A DNA stretch of 64,000 nt from Hyphomonadaceae bacterium. Lineage in GTDB: Bacteria > Pseudomonadota > Alphaproteobacteria > Caulobacterales > Hyphomonadaceae. Under the pieces are notes generated by a model, which had not been told where the DNA came from, searched no databases, and saw only the letters and a list, made by a program, of their open reading frames with translations. The first letter of the stretch is position 1. Each line of letters opens with the position of its first letter. Shown here in pieces: positions 1 through 10,130 of the stretch. A program made the translations under genes and the position numbers. The stretch is from positions 28,333 to 92,332 of the forward strand of contig JAIXRO010000099.1 in assembly GCA_027485145.1 (NCBI GenBank). Direction: 5' to 3'.

Positions 1-273
1 GAGGAGATTGCCGGCGCCTATCCTGAGGCGCGCATCCTTGGCCTGATTGGGCCGATGCTGAGCGGCGAGGATCGCACGCGCGCCGTCACCGCGATCCAGC
101 GCGCAGTCGGCGCGGCGACGCTATCGACAGGCCGGGATATCGGTTTCATGGAATTGAACTATGCGGACGCCGCGGCGGACGCCATCGGCTGCGAATGGCA
201 CCCGGGCACAGGCACACATACCCTCATGGCAGACAAAATTTTCGGCACGCTCAAGGAAGGAACACTTCCGTGA
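1..273 (+). CDS. SGNH/GDSL-type esterase, C-terminal fragment (CE2-like)
   Basis: The reading frame is open from the first base, so only the last 90 residues are present. The segment ends with an acidic/Cys-Glu-Trp-His-Pro stretch followed by His and Met-Ala-Asp. This resembles the C-terminal catalytic Asp-x-x-His region of SGNH hydrolases, in particular the acetylxylan-esterase CE2 group, where the motif is Asp-Trp-His-Pro followed by a conserved His. The substrate cannot be inferred from the fragment. Its stop codon overlaps the GTG start of the next gene (GTGA), so the two are probably translationally coupled and cotranscribed. Confidence 0.55.
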   Translation, partial: EEIAGAYPEARILGLIGPMLSGEDRTRAVTAIQRAVGAATLSTGRDIGFMELNYADAAADAIGCEWHPGTGTHTLMADKIFGTLKEGTLP

Positions 274-1361
274 ACCCGGCCCAGACCCCTACCGAAACCG
301 GAAAGATCCAGATCGGGTCGCTGCAGATCCTGCGCGCGGCAGCGGCGCTCAGCGTGTTTTTCTTCCATTACTTTGCTTATCTTCAGGTCGAACTCGGCGT
401 GTTCGATATCAACCACTTTGAAGTGGGCGCGTTCGGCGTGGACATCTTCTTCGTCGTGAGCGGGTTCATCATCTGCTATGCGAGCGAGCAGGAGCACTCG
501 CCTGTGAAGTTCATGCTGAAGCGCATGAGCCGGATCCTGCCACTCTACTATCTTCTCACGCTCGGAATCTTCGCGGTCGCGCTGGTCGCGCCGCATCTCC
601 TCTACTCCACCACGGCGAACCTCGATAACCTCGTCAAGTCCCTGCTGTTCATTCCGTATGCTAAGGAAAACGGATTGGTTCAGCCCCTCCTCTTCCTGGG
701 CTGGACGCTGAACTACGAGATGTTCTTCTATCTCGTCTTCGCACTCAGCATGTTCGCGGGACGCTTCCGCATCTATGTAGTGCTGGCCATCATCTCGGCG
801 CTCGTGGCTTATGGCGCGCTCGCGGAGCCGACTTCGGTTCCGGTTCAGTTCTTCACGTCGGAGATCATGATGAACTTCGCCTGGGGGTGCCTCGCCTACC
901 TCGTCTACCGGCATTCCCCAGCGCTGCTGAAGGCCGCCCGTCCGCTCTGGCTGGTCGCCATTGTCGTGATGCTGCTTCAGAACCATGTGCCCGTCGGCCT
1001 GCCGCGTTCGATTTGCTTCGGCCTTCCGGCGATGGTGCTGCTGCTTGGCCTTCTGACCACGCCGGTGCGCGACGGGCCGGTGTCGAGGTTCTTCGTTTCG
1101 CTTGGCGATGCGTCCTATTCGCTCTATCTGATCCATCCTTACATCCTGCAGGCGCTGTTCAAGATCCTCATTCCCGCCATCGGGATCAGCTGGTGGTCGA
1201 TCGCCCTTTTCAGTGTTCTCGCCTTCGGGATTGCGGTGGTTGCCTGCACGCTGATGTTCCGCCTGGTGGAGAGGCCTTCGAATGAGTGGTTGCGATCCCG
1301 GCTGTTTGCGTCCAATTCCAAGCTGCGGGCTCCCTGGGGCCCTGGACGCCTGACAGGATAA
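270..1361 (+). CDS. Acyltransferase 3 family membrane protein (OafA/YrhL type)
   Basis: Integral membrane O-acyltransferase of about 363 residues, expected to transfer an acyl (often acetyl) group onto an extracytoplasmic sugar polymer or lipid. Visible hallmarks are the first-helix LRAAAALSVFFFHYF segment with the candidate catalytic His near residue 33, GVDIFFVVSGF (56-66), the RxxRIxPLYY motif (85-94) and the C-terminal SLYLIHP segment; about ten hydrophobic helices follow one another. I chose the GTG at 270 because AAGGAAGG lies just upstream and it overlaps the preceding stop codon; the frame is open further upstream (from 195), but that extension is non-homologous basic sequence. Coupling to an esterase-like gene fits polysaccharide or lipid decoration. 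The acceptor is unknown. Confidence 0.85.
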   Translation: MNPAQTPTETGKIQIGSLQILRAAAALSVFFFHYFAYLQVELGVFDINHFEVGAFGVDIFFVVSGFIICYASEQEHSPVKFMLKRMSRILPLYYLLTLGIFAVALVAPHLLYSTTANLDNLVKSLLFIPYAKENGLVQPLLFLGWTLNYEMFFYLVFALSMFAGRFRIYVVLAIISALVAYGALAEPTSVPVQFFTSEIMMNFAWGCLAYLVYRHSPALLKAARPLWLVAIVVMLLQNHVPVGLPRSICFGLPAMVLLLGLLTTPVRDGPVSRFFVSLGDASYSLYLIHPYILQALFKILIPAIGISWWSIALFSVLAFGIAVVACTLMFRLVERPSNEWLRSRLFASNSKLRAPWGPGRLTG

Positions 1362-1369
1362 AAACGCCG

Positions 1370-2125
1370 ATGCGCCTCCCCGTCTCGACCTGGCCGGACA
1401 TCGAAGCCTGGCTGACCACTTCGAAAACCATCGTGATCCCGATCGGCTCGATGGAGCAGCATGGGCCCAACGGGTTCATCGGCACGGATGCGCTGTGTCC
1501 CGAAATCATCGCCAACCATGCCGAGAGCCTCGCGCCGGACAAGCTGCTGATCGGGCCAACCTTCAATGTCGGCTGCGCGCAGCACCATCTCGGTTTTCCG
1601 GGCACCGTCACCCTGCGCCCGACGACGATGATCGCGGCGATGACGGACTGGACCGAGAGCTTCCTGCGTCACGGCTTCGAGCGCATCTACTGGTTCAACG
1701 GGCATGGCGGCAACATCTCCACCATCGAGGCGGCCTTCTCCGAGATCCATGCGCGGCGCAGTTTCGACCCCCGCGGCGCGGACAACCGCCCGGGCCTCGT
1801 GCTGAAGCGGCGCGACTGGTGGGATTTCCGGGAAGTGATGAACCTCTGCAACCAGCTCTACCCTTCCGGCCATGGCAGCCACGCCACCGCCTCGGAAGTG
1901 TCCGTCACCTACTGGGCCTATCCGGACCGCGAGCGCCAGCACACCGAGATGAGCCCGAAAATCGCCCCGAACGGGACGATCAGCGACGCCGTGCGCTACC
2001 GCCGCGACTTCCCGGATGGCCGCATCGGGTCTGACCCCACGCAGTCGAACGCCGCCGATGGCGGCAAGATCGTCGAGGTGGCCGCGAAGTGCCTGATCGA
2101 GGAAGTGGCGCGGTTCGCCGCCTAA
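1370..2125 (+). CDS. Creatininase family protein
   Basis: Metal-dependent amidohydrolase of 251 residues in the creatininase family, which includes creatinine amidohydrolase, mycofactocin peptidase MftE and FAPy deformylase. The family's metal ligands are recognisable: GSMEQHGP (26-33, Glu29 and His31), Asp40, NGHGGN (110-115) and HATASE near residue 165. The ATG at 1370 starts directly at the conserved N-terminal region. Eight bases separate it from the acyltransferase stop, so it probably belongs to the same transcript. No mycofactocin genes are nearby, and the substrate is not predictable from context. Confidence 0.85.
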   Translation: MRLPVSTWPDIEAWLTTSKTIVIPIGSMEQHGPNGFIGTDALCPEIIANHAESLAPDKLLIGPTFNVGCAQHHLGFPGTVTLRPTTMIAAMTDWTESFLRHGFERIYWFNGHGGNISTIEAAFSEIHARRSFDPRGADNRPGLVLKRRDWWDFREVMNLCNQLYPSGHGSHATASEVSVTYWAYPDRERQHTEMSPKIAPNGTISDAVRYRRDFPDGRIGSDPTQSNAADGGKIVEVAAKCLIEEVARFAA

Positions 2126-2213
2126 ATCCCGCGTAATCTGGCAGCCTGCGCACTGGAAGCGCGGGGCCAAGCGGTCTATCAGCTGCGGCCAGAAGGTGAG
2201 GCACCCGCACGGC

Positions 2214-2945
2214 ATGCTGGAAGTCAGAGCGCTCGAGAAATCCTACGGGGCGAAACAGGCCGTACGCGGCGTGTCGTTCACCGTGGAAAAAGGCACCGTG
2301 CTCGGCTTCCTCGGGCCGAATGGCGCGGGCAAATCCACGACGATGCGGATGATCGCGGGCGTGCTGGAGCCGGATGCGGGGGACGCGCTGATTGACGGCA
2401 AGTCGATCCTCTCCGACCGGCGCGCTGCACAGGCGGCGCTCGGCTACCTGCCGGAAGGTGCACCGCTTTATGAGGACATGACGCCGCCGGAGTTCCTGCG
2501 CTTTCTTGCTGAAGCGCGCGCCCTGCCCCGCAGCCAGCGCGCCGGGGCCGTGGACCGGTCGATTGCCGATGCACGGATTTCCACAGTCTGCCACCAGCGG
2601 ATCGGGGACCTCTCGAAAGGCTACCGCCGCCGGGTGGGGCTCGCCGGCGCGATCCTGCACGACCCGCCCGTTCTGGTGCTGGACGAGCCGACCGACGGGC
2701 TGGACCCCAACCAGAAACGCGCCGTGCGCGCGCTGATCGCCCGGATGGCGCCGACCAAGGCGATCGTCATCTCGACCCATACGCTGACCGAAGTGCCGGC
2801 AATGTGCCACCGCGCGGTGCTGATCGACCGGGGACGGATCATCGCGGATGACACGCCGGCCGGCCTTGCCCGACGGTCCGAGGACGGATCGCTGGAAGGC
2901 GCCTTCAGCCGGCTTACCGATCAGGTCGAGGACGAAACGCTGTGA
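2214..2945 (+). CDS. ABC transporter ATP-binding protein (GldA-like)
   Basis: Nucleotide-binding subunit of an ABC exporter-type complex, about 243 residues. Walker A GPNGAGKST (34-42), the signature LSKGYRRR and Walker B VLVLDEPTDGLDP are intact. It heads a four-gene set (permease, GldG-type protein, DUF4340 protein) with 4-base overlaps at the first and last junctions, the same order as the gliding-associated gldA-gldF-gldG type clusters found in many non-gliding proteobacteria. I prefer the ATG at 2214 (AGAAGGTGAGG lies upstream) over an in-frame GTG at 2196. The function of this complex outside Bacteroidetes gliding is not established; gliding should not be assumed. Confidence 0.85.
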   Translation: MLEVRALEKSYGAKQAVRGVSFTVEKGTVLGFLGPNGAGKSTTMRMIAGVLEPDAGDALIDGKSILSDRRAAQAALGYLPEGAPLYEDMTPPEFLRFLAEARALPRSQRAGAVDRSIADARISTVCHQRIGDLSKGYRRRVGLAGAILHDPPVLVLDEPTDGLDPNQKRAVRALIARMAPTKAIVISTHTLTEVPAMCHRAVLIDRGRIIADDTPAGLARRSEDGSLEGAFSRLTDQVEDETL

Positions 2946-3700
2946 AGGATTTCCTGACGCGCCAGATGAGCGGCTTTTCCGCAACCTACCGGCGGGAGCT
3001 TGCGGCGTACTTCGCGACGCCGATGGCGTATGTCTTCCTCGCCGTGTTCCTTCTGGCGCTGGGTCTCTTCACCTGGGAGGCGGGGCGGTTCTTTGATACC
3101 GGTGTGGCCGACCTGCAGCCCTTCTTCGCCTGGCATCCCTGGCTCTACATGATTTTCCTGCCCGCCCTCGCGATGCGTCTCTGGGCGGATGAACGGGCGA
3201 GCGGGACAGACGAGTTGCTGCTTTCCCTGCCCATCGGCATTCCCGGACTCGTGCTTGGCAAACTGCTGGCGGCCTGGACGGTCGCAGCCGCCGGCCTCGT
3301 GCTGACCGCACCCATGTGGGTGTCGGTCAACTTCCTTGGCGATCCGGACAACACCGCCATCGCGCTTACCTATTTCGTCAGCCTGCTGATGGCCGGGGCT
3401 TATCTCTCCATTGGCGCGGCCGTCTCGTCCCTGACGGGGAGCCAGGTCGCGGCCTTCGTCATCAGCGTCGTGATTGCCTTCGTGTTCACCGCGGCCGGAT
3501 GGCCACTGGTTCTGTCCACGGTGCAGAGCCTGTTCGGCACCGGCTTCGCCGATCTGGTGGCCCGCTTTTCCTTCATCACGCAATTTGAAGGCGCCCAGCG
3601 GGGCGTTCTGGAACTGCGGGCGGTCGCCTACTTCCTCGGTTTCACCGCGACATTTGTCTATCTCAACTGCCTCTGGGCGTCCCGCCAGAGGCTGGGCTGA
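2942..3700 (+). CDS. ABC transporter permease (GldF-like, ABC-2 type)
   Basis: Membrane subunit of 252 residues with about six hydrophobic segments. It starts with a cytoplasmic lead containing YRRELAAYFATPMAYVF, which is characteristic of the GldF/NosY-like ABC-2 permeases. The GTG start overlaps the stop of the ATPase gene (GTGA), implying translational coupling and a 1:1 complex. It would form the channel partner of the preceding ATPase, with the following GldG-type protein as a membrane-anchored accessory. The transported substrate is unknown. Confidence 0.82.
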   Translation: MKDFLTRQMSGFSATYRRELAAYFATPMAYVFLAVFLLALGLFTWEAGRFFDTGVADLQPFFAWHPWLYMIFLPALAMRLWADERASGTDELLLSLPIGIPGLVLGKLLAAWTVAAAGLVLTAPMWVSVNFLGDPDNTAIALTYFVSLLMAGAYLSIGAAVSSLTGSQVAAFVISVVIAFVFTAAGWPLVLSTVQSLFGTGFADLVARFSFITQFEGAQRGVLELRAVAYFLGFTATFVYLNCLWASRQRLG

Positions 3701-3709
3701 GGCGGCAAC

Positions 3710-5572
3710 ATGAAGACGCGGCGTTATCTTGTCCTCTCCACCCTGCTGGCCGGCGTGATCCTGCTTTCCGGGAACATCGCGGCGCAGAAACTACTGGCGG
3801 GCGCACGAATCGATTTCACGGATGGCGGCCTCTACACGCTCTCGCGCGCCACGCGCACGACGCTGGCCGAGATCAGCGAACCGGTGGACCTCACCTTCGT
3901 CTATGCCCGCCGGACCGGGCAGGAATACCCGGCCGTGCAGGCGCATGCCGCCCGCGTGCGCGAACTGCTCGCCACGTACGAGTCGCAATCCGGCGGGCGC
4001 GTGCGCGTGCGCGAGATCGATCCGGCCCCGTTCTCCGAGGCCGAGGATGAAGCGCTGGCCGCCGGCATCTCCGCCATCGAGGCCGGCGGCAATGATCCGC
4101 TCTATTTCGGCATCATAGGGCGCAACGCCGTCGATGATGTGCGGATCCTGCCTTTCCTCGCGCCCGAGCAGGAACTGACCCTGGAATATGACCTGACACG
4201 GATGATCGCGCGGCTGAACCATCCCGAACCTTCACGCGTGGGAATCCTTTCGTCCCTGCCCGGCATGACGGCGCCGGATCCCGCCGGCGGGTACGCTCTG
4301 CTGCAGGACCTTGCCCGCAGTTTCGAACTCGAACCGGTGCTGGACGACTTCAGCGCGTTGCCGGATGACCTCGATGTTCTGCTGGTGGCGCACCCGGCGC
4401 CGCTGACCAGCCGCCAAGAATGGCTGATCGACCAATATCTGCTGCGCGGCGGGCGCGCTGTTTTCCTGGTCGATCCGGCCGCCAAGATCGCCGTGACCGG
4501 CGATGTGTTCGGCACGAGCAACGAACTGGCCCGCTCCGGCCTCGGGCGGCTTGGGCGCGCCTGGGGGGTTGAGCTGTCGCCGGACGCCCTGGCCGACGCC
4601 GCCTATGCCCTGCCGGTTCCGGTGGAGACCGCGCGCGGCCTGGTCGAGGAACTGGCCCATCCCCTCTTCATCGGCATTCCGGCCGATACGATGAACCGCG
4701 AAGATCCGATCACGGCGGACCTGATGCGCGTCGTCAATTTCGGCGCGCCGGGCGCGCTGCTCCCTGGATCGCCCCCCGAGGGCGTCACCATTACGCCGCT
4801 GATCATGTCCGGCCCGAGCCCCTCCTTCATCGATGCCGGCGCCGCCGCGCGCGACATGCAGCCGGCGGATGTGTTGCGGGCCTATCAGAGCCTGCCGGCG
4901 CCGCAGGCCTTGGCGATGCGCGTCTCCGGGCGGCTGGTGTCCGCCTTCCCGGGCGGCGCGCCAGGGACCGATGCGCCCGGTGACGCGGTCGCCGCCGAAC
5001 ACATCCGCGCGGGCAAGCGCGACGCGGAGATCATCATTATCGCCGACGCCGATTTCATCGCGGACGAGTTCTACATTGCCAAGGGTGGCAGCGCTGTGGC
5101 GGACAATGGCGCCCTCGTGCTGAACGCCGTCGATGCGCTGGCCGGCGGCGGTGAACTCTCGCGGCTGCGGTCCCGGGCGCCCGCTATGCGCTCGATGACC
5201 CGGATCGACCGTATGCGGAGCGAGGCGGAGGAACAGTATTTCCGCCAGCAAGCCGAACTTGAGACGCGCCTCGCGGCCGCGCAGACCCGGCTCGCCGAAT
5301 TGCAGGACACCGGCGCGGGCGAAGGTTTCTTCGCAGGCGATCCGGAGGCGGAGCTTTCGGATGAAGAGCGGGTGGAACTCGCCAGCCTGCGGGCGGATAT
5401 TCTCGACCTGCGCGGCAGGTTGCGCGACACCGAACGCGACTACCGGCGCGCCATCGACCGGCTTGAAGCGAGCCTGAAAGCCATCAACATCTGGGGCGGA
5501 CCTGTGCTCGTGGCGCTGGCCGGCGTCTTCGTCTGGCGGCGTCAGAAACGGCCGCGCAGGGCCGCGTCATGA
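3710..5572 (+). CDS. GldG family protein (ABC-type auxiliary component)
   Basis: 620-residue protein with an N-terminal membrane anchor (about residues 7-25), a large extracytoplasmic region and a C-terminal anchor (about 592-608) before a basic tail. The start of the soluble region, FTDGGLYTLSRATRTTL, and the later LVDP stretch match the GldG/IFT52-like domain found in ABC-type auxiliary transport proteins. Residues of about 505-590 are rich in Glu/Arg/Leu heptads and likely form a coiled coil. It lies 9 bases after the permease and its stop overlaps the next start (ATGA). It probably acts in the periplasm as the partner of the ABC core; the ligand is unknown. Confidence 0.8.
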   Translation: MKTRRYLVLSTLLAGVILLSGNIAAQKLLAGARIDFTDGGLYTLSRATRTTLAEISEPVDLTFVYARRTGQEYPAVQAHAARVRELLATYESQSGGRVRVREIDPAPFSEAEDEALAAGISAIEAGGNDPLYFGIIGRNAVDDVRILPFLAPEQELTLEYDLTRMIARLNHPEPSRVGILSSLPGMTAPDPAGGYALLQDLARSFELEPVLDDFSALPDDLDVLLVAHPAPLTSRQEWLIDQYLLRGGRAVFLVDPAAKIAVTGDVFGTSNELARSGLGRLGRAWGVELSPDALADAAYALPVPVETARGLVEELAHPLFIGIPADTMNREDPITADLMRVVNFGAPGALLPGSPPEGVTITPLIMSGPSPSFIDAGAAARDMQPADVLRAYQSLPAPQALAMRVSGRLVSAFPGGAPGTDAPGDAVAAEHIRAGKRDAEIIIIADADFIADEFYIAKGGSAVADNGALVLNAVDALAGGGELSRLRSRAPAMRSMTRIDRMRSEAEEQYFRQQAELETRLAAAQTRLAELQDTGAGEGFFAGDPEAELSDEERVELASLRADILDLRGRLRDTERDYRRAIDRLEASLKAINIWGGPVLVALAGVFVWRRQKRPRRAAS

Positions 5573-6588
5573 GTTCGCTGCGAGACGCCCAGAGAACCCG
5601 GCGCATGCTGGTGATGGCCGGATTGGCCGCGGTGCTGAGCCTGCTGGCGGTCCTTTCGCACCTCGGTGGCGGGAGCCTTGCACCGACCAGTGAGCGGACC
5701 GGCAAGACAGTGCTGCCGGGATTTGCAGAGCAACGCGCCGAGGCGAGCGAAATCCGCGTCACCCTGGCGGACGAGCGCTACACACTGGTCGCCACCGGCG
5801 AAGGCTGGCGGCTCGGCGGCCGGGATGGATATCCGGTGCGGCAGGACCGGCTGGCCGAGCTCGCGGCAGGACTTGAAGGCCTCGTCTGGGATACGCCGCG
5901 CACGGATGATCCCGGGAAACTTGACTGGCTGGGCCTTGGCGATCCGCGCGAAGGCGGCAGCGGCGCCCTGATCGAAGTGATCGGGCAGGACGGCGAGTCG
6001 AGCGCCGCGCTGATCACCGGCCGGAAGGGAGACAATATCTATGCGCGCCGGCCGGGCGACCTTCAGGCCTTCCGCGTCACCGGCGATCTGCCGCCGCTCT
6101 ACAATTCCGAAGCCTGGCTGGATCTCGGCTTCCTCGATATCAGCGAAGATGCGGTATCCGCCCTGCGGCTGACCGATTCGTCCGGCGCGAGCCTGTTTCT
6201 CCAGCGCACGATCGGCGCGAGCGACCAGTCTTTCCTGCCCGCGCCGCCTTACCAGGGCTACCGGCTGGTCAGCCGGGTTGCGGTCTCCGCCCCGGCGCTG
6301 GCGCTGACCCGGTTCCTGCCGATCGGCGTGAAGCCCGCCGCTGCCTTGAAATCCGATCCCGTGGGCCGCCATATCACGCAGACGCATGACGGCCTCGAGA
6401 TCGATGTGCAGGCCTACCGCGAGCGCGACGGGTATTTCATAACGTTGCGCGCCATCGAAGCGGGCGAGGGGGCGCAGCGCGCCGCGGCCATTAACGAGCG
6501 CGCGGCCGGATGGGCCTTCGAACTGACCGCCGCGGACTGGGCGGATTACACGCCGATGGTTTCGTCCATCGTGCGGATGCCGGGCTAG
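5569..6588 (+). CDS. DUF4340 domain-containing protein
   Basis: 339-residue protein with one N-terminal membrane segment (about residues 13-33) and a periplasmic domain of repeated beta-rich units. DUF4340 proteins almost always follow GldG-type genes, and the sequence (WRLGGRDGYPVRQDRLAEL, then YARRPGDLQAFRV) fits that family. The ATGA overlap with the preceding gene makes it the fourth member of the operon. Biochemical role unknown; it is presumably an extracytoplasmic subunit of the ABC complex. Confidence 0.75.
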   Translation: MSSLRDAQRTRRMLVMAGLAAVLSLLAVLSHLGGGSLAPTSERTGKTVLPGFAEQRAEASEIRVTLADERYTLVATGEGWRLGGRDGYPVRQDRLAELAAGLEGLVWDTPRTDDPGKLDWLGLGDPREGGSGALIEVIGQDGESSAALITGRKGDNIYARRPGDLQAFRVTGDLPPLYNSEAWLDLGFLDISEDAVSALRLTDSSGASLFLQRTIGASDQSFLPAPPYQGYRLVSRVAVSAPALALTRFLPIGVKPAAALKSDPVGRHITQTHDGLEIDVQAYRERDGYFITLRAIEAGEGAQRAAAINERAAGWAFELTAADWADYTPMVSSIVRMPG

Positions 6589-6591
6589 ATT

Positions 6592-7239
6592 TCAGTTCGC
6601 CCGCAGGGTCGCGAACACGCGGCCCATACCGGCTTCCTGGACCACCAGAAGACACCCGGATGCGCAGGCCGGCAGCGTCAGTTCGGCCTTGCCGCCGAGC
6701 CATGGCCCGAGCTGGCGCACGCCGGTCACGGGGTTGGGCATCTTGGTCGTGTTGTCGCCGGCGTCGAGGTAGGAGACCCACCAGATGTCCGACAGGCCGC
6801 CGGGCTGGCCACTGAGCAAGACGCGCTGGCCGTTGCGCTCGATGCTCACGTTCACCGGCTCGGCCATCTCGGCCTGCATCATGGCGGCGCCGACCTTGGC
6901 GGGCTTGTTGCCTGAGGCCTGTGTCAGGCCATTGTATACGGATTGGGGCGTGTACGGACCACGCAGTTCGAACCGTTCCACGTAGCCGCGCTGGCGATCT
7001 TTCGACTCCGGAAGCGCCATCTTTTCCTTGCTGCCGAGATAGTCCCAGTAGTCGACGGCCCAGGTCAGCACCATCACAGTGTCGCCGCGCTCCGCCTCGA
7101 CCGCCTTCAGGGTCTTGTAGGCCGCCGGGCACGCCCGGCAATTCTTCGACGCGAACAGCTCGACCAGCATCGGTCCCTCCGCATGCGCGGAGCCACCGAA
7201 GCCTAACAGAACGACCAGAGCGAGAAGGACACGTTTCAT
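6592..7239 (-). CDS. DUF1223 thioredoxin-fold protein, exported
   Basis: 215-residue protein with a signal peptide (cleavage near residue 20, after SAHA) and a thioredoxin-like fold. The CxxC pair is CRAC (34-37), and the family motif WAVDYWDYLG follows. The DUF1223 family is periplasmic and of unknown substrate; some members are annotated as putative secreted oxidoreductases. I chose the ATG at 7239, which begins the signal peptide. It converges on the ABC operon with only 3 bases between stop codons. Confidence 0.78.
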   Translation of the reverse strand: MKRVLLALVVLLGFGGSAHAEGPMLVELFASKNCRACPAAYKTLKAVEAERGDTVMVLTWAVDYWDYLGSKEKMALPESKDRQRGYVERFELRGPYTPQSVYNGLTQASGNKPAKVGAAMMQAEMAEPVNVSIERNGQRVLLSGQPGGLSDIWWVSYLDAGDNTTKMPNPVTGVRQLGPWLGGKAELTLPACASGCLLVVQEAGMGRVFATLRAN

Positions 7240-7299
7240 GACCAAAGTTATAGGCGCTCCCCACCCCTGCGCACAGTCACACCCCCGTGAGAGACTGCG

Positions 7300-7331
7300 A
7301 AAAACCCGCGGCACGAGTGGCGCGCCGCGGG
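7300..7331 (-). terminator. Rho-independent terminator of acnA
   Basis: An 8-bp perfect stem, CCCGCGGC at 7305-7312 and GCCGCGGG at 7324-7331, is followed on the minus strand by a run of five T (7300-7304 as A on the plus strand). It sits about 30 bases after the aconitase stop, which is the expected position for ending that transcript. Confidence 0.8.
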
Positions 7332-7358
7332 CAAACTCCGGCTGACGCTACGTCAGGC

Positions 7359-10130
7359 TCAGGGGCGGGCGAGGTCGCGAAGCACATAGTGCAGCACACC
7401 GCCATGCTTGACGTAATCGACCTCGATCTCGGTATCGATCCGGCATTTGATCTGGATCGTCTTCACCGTGCCGTCGGCATAGGTGATCTTGCAGGGCACC
7501 GTCGAGAGCGGGCGGATATCATTGCCAAGGCCTTCGATATCGACCGTTTCCGAACCTTTCAGGCCGAGCGTCTTGCGGTTCTCGCCCGGCATGAACTCGA
7601 ACGGGATGACGCCCATGCCCACGAGGTTCGAGCGGTGGATGCGCTCGAAGCTTTCAGCGATCACGGCTTTCACGCCGAGCAGGTTCGTGCCTTTTGCAGC
7701 CCAGTCGCGCGAAGAACCGGCGCCATATTCGATACCGCCGAAGATGACGAGCGGGACGCCCTTGTCGATCCAGGCCATGGCCGCGTCATAGATGGAGGTC
7801 TGCTGGCCGTCCGGGCCGATCGTGTAGCCGCCTTCGACTCCGGCCAGCATTTCGTTCTTGATACGGATGTTCGCGAACGTGCCGCGCATCATGATCTCGT
7901 GGTTGCCGCGCCGCGAGCCGTACGAGTTGAAATCCTTCACCGGTACCTGCCGCTCGGTCAGGTACTTGCCAGCGGGGCTCGACGCCTTGAACGAGCCGGC
8001 AGGCGAGATGTGGTCGGTGGTGATCATGTCACCCAGAACGGCGAGCACGCGGGCGCCAACGATCGGATTGATGTCGCCTTTCTCCGGCGACATGCCGCGG
8101 AAGTAGGGCGGGTTCTGGATATAGGTCGAGCTGATCGGCCAGTCATAGGTTTCGGCGTCCGTGGTCTCCACAGCCTGCCATTTGGAGTCGCCCTTGAAGA
8201 CGTCCGCATATTTGGAAATGAACATCTCGCGGGTGACGACCGCGTGGACCATGTCCGCGATCTCCTTCGTCGTCGGCCAGATGTCCTTGAGATAGACCGG
8301 CTTGCCGTCCTTCGACGTTGCGATGGGATCCTTGGTGATGTCGATGTTCATGTCGCCCGCGATCGCATAAGCGACGACCAGCGGCGGCGAGGCGAGATAG
8401 TTGGCGCGCACGTCCGGGCTGATCCGGCCCTCGAAGTTCCGGTTGCCCGAGAGCACCGAGACAGCGACGAGATCGTTCTCGTTGATCGATTTCGAGATTT
8501 CAGGCGCCAGCGGGCCGGAATTGCCGATACAGGTCGTGCAGCCATAGCCGACGAGGTTGAAGCCGAGTGCGTCGAGATCGTCCTGCAGGCCGGCGGCGTT
8601 CAGGTATTCGGAGACGACCTGCGATCCGGGCGCCAGCGACGTCTTCACCCAGGGCTTGCGCGTCAGGCCAAGGGCGCGCGCCTTGCGGGCCACGAGACCG
8701 GCGCCGATCAGCACGTAGGGGTTCGAGGTGTTGGTGCAGGACGTGATCGAGGCGATGACAACCGAGCCATCGCGCAGCTTCCAGTCATGACCGTCCACCG
8801 CGGCGCTTGCGAGGATGGACTCGTCATGCGAGGCGCCCGGCACGTGCGCCGGTTTGGGGTTGCCGCCTTCAGACGTCATCTCGGCTTTCTCGAGGGCCGG
8901 CGCCATCGCGGGCTTGCGCACACCGCTGATATATTCGCCAAAGACCTGAGCGGCCCTGTCGAGCGCCACATGGTCCTGCGGGCGTTTCGGGCCGGAGATG
9001 GCGGGGACGACATCGCCGAGATCCAGAGCGAGCGTCGAGGTATAGACCGGCGCGTAATCGGCGCCGCGCCAGAAGCCGTTCTGCTTGGCATAGGCTTCAA
9101 CGAGCGCGACGCGGCCTTCGTCGCGGCCGGTCTGGCGAAGGTAGCGCAGCGTCTCGTCATCGATCGGGAAGAAGCCGCAGGTCGCGCCATATTCCGGAGC
9201 CATGTTGGCAATCGTCGCGCGGTCGGCGAGCGGCATGTTGTCGAGGCCGGGGCCATAGAACTCGACGAACTTGTTCACGACGCCGTGCTTGCGCAGCATC
9301 TGGACGACTTTCAGCACAAGGTCGGTCGCGGTGACGCCTTCCTTCAGCGCGCCGGTGATCTTGAAGCCGACGACTTCCGGGATGAGCATCGAGACCGGCT
9401 GGCCGAGCATCGCGGCTTCCGCTTCGATCCCGCCGACGCCCCAGCCGAGCACGGCGAGGCCATTGACCATGGTCGTGTGCGAATCGGTGCCGACCAGCGT
9501 GTCCGGATAGGCGACGAGTTCGCCCGCCGCATTCGGCGCGGTCCAGATCGTCTGGGCAAGGTATTCGAGGTTCACCTGGTGGCAGATGCCGGTGCCGGGC
9601 GGCACGACCCGGAAATTGTTGAACGCCTTCTGGCCCCACTTGAGGAAGGTATAGCGCTCCATGTTGCGCTCGTATTCAAGATCGACGTTGGCCTGGAAGG
9701 CGCGGGGCGTTCCGAACTCGTCGATCATCACCGAGTGGTCGATCACGAGGTCGACCGGGACCAGCGGGTTGATTTTCCTGGCGTCGCCCTTCAGCGCCTT
9801 GATGCCATCGCGCATCGCCGCCAGGTCCACCACGGCGGGCACGCCGGTGAAGTCCTGCATCAGGACGCGGGCCGGGCGGTAAGCGATCTCGCGGGGGTTC
9901 TGGCCGCCCTTGTCAGCCCACTCCCCGAAGGCGCGGATATCGTCCGGGGTCACCGTCACGCCGTCCTCGAAGCGCAGCATGTTCTCGAGCAGCACTTTCA
10001 GCGAGGCCGGAAGGCGCGAAACATCGCCGAGCCCGGCAGCCTTCGCGGCGGCCTCCACCGAATAGTAGGTGTACGTCTTGCCACCGGCGGTGAGCGTGCT
10101 TTTCGATTTGAAGCTGTCTTTAGACGGCAT
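7359..10130 (-). CDS. acnA: Aconitate hydratase A
   Basis: Cytoplasmic [4Fe-4S] enzyme that interconverts citrate and isocitrate in the TCA cycle. Length (923 residues) is slightly above the usual ~890-900. The cluster ligands are visible in SCTNTSNP (Cys near 465) and [11 protein letters not shown] (Cys near 531 and 534). The C-terminal swivel domain carries [10 protein letters not shown]. An AGGAGG box lies about 12 bases upstream of the ATG. It stands alone between convergent and divergent neighbours with its own terminator, so it is probably monocistronic. Confidence 0.96.
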   Translation of the reverse strand: MPSKDSFKSKSTLTAGGKTYTYYSVEAAAKAAGLGDVSRLPASLKVLLENMLRFEDGVTVTPDDIRAFGEWADKGGQNPREIAYRPARVLMQDFTGVPAVVDLAAMRDGIKALKGDARKINPLVPVDLVIDHSVMIDEFGTPRAFQANVDLEYERNMERYTFLKWGQKAFNNFRVVPPGTGICHQVNLEYLAQTIWTAPNAAGELVAYPDTLVGTDSHTTMVNGLAVLGWGVGGIEAEAAMLGQPVSMLIPEVVGFKITGALKEGVTATDLVLKVVQMLRKHGVVNKFVEFYGPGLDNMPLADRATIANMAPEYGATCGFFPIDDETLRYLRQTGRDEGRVALVEAYAKQNGFWRGADYAPVYTSTLALDLGDVVPAISGPKRPQDHVALDRAAQVFGEYISGVRKPAMAPALEKAEMTSEGGNPKPAHVPGASHDESILASAAVDGHDWKLRDGSVVIASITSCTNTSNPYVLIGAGLVARKARALGLTRKPWVKTSLAPGSQVVSEYLNAAGLQDDLDALGFNLVGYGCTTCIGNSGPLAPEISKSINENDLVAVSVLSGNRNFEGRISPDVRANYLASPPLVVAYAIAGDMNIDITKDPIATSKDGKPVYLKDIWPTTKEIADMVHAVVTREMFISKYADVFKGDSKWQAVETTDAETYDWPISSTYIQNPPYFRGMSPEKGDINPIVGARVLAVLGDMITTDHISPAGSFKASSPAGKYLTERQVPVKDFNSYGSRRGNHEIMMRGTFANIRIKNEMLAGVEGGYTIGPDGQQTSIYDAAMAWIDKGVPLVIFGGIEYGAGSSRDWAAKGTNLLGVKAVIAESFERIHRSNLVGMGVIPFEFMPGENRKTLGLKGSETVDIEGLGNDIRPLSTVPCKITYADGTVKTIQIKCRIDTEIEVDYVKHGGVLHYVLRDLARP

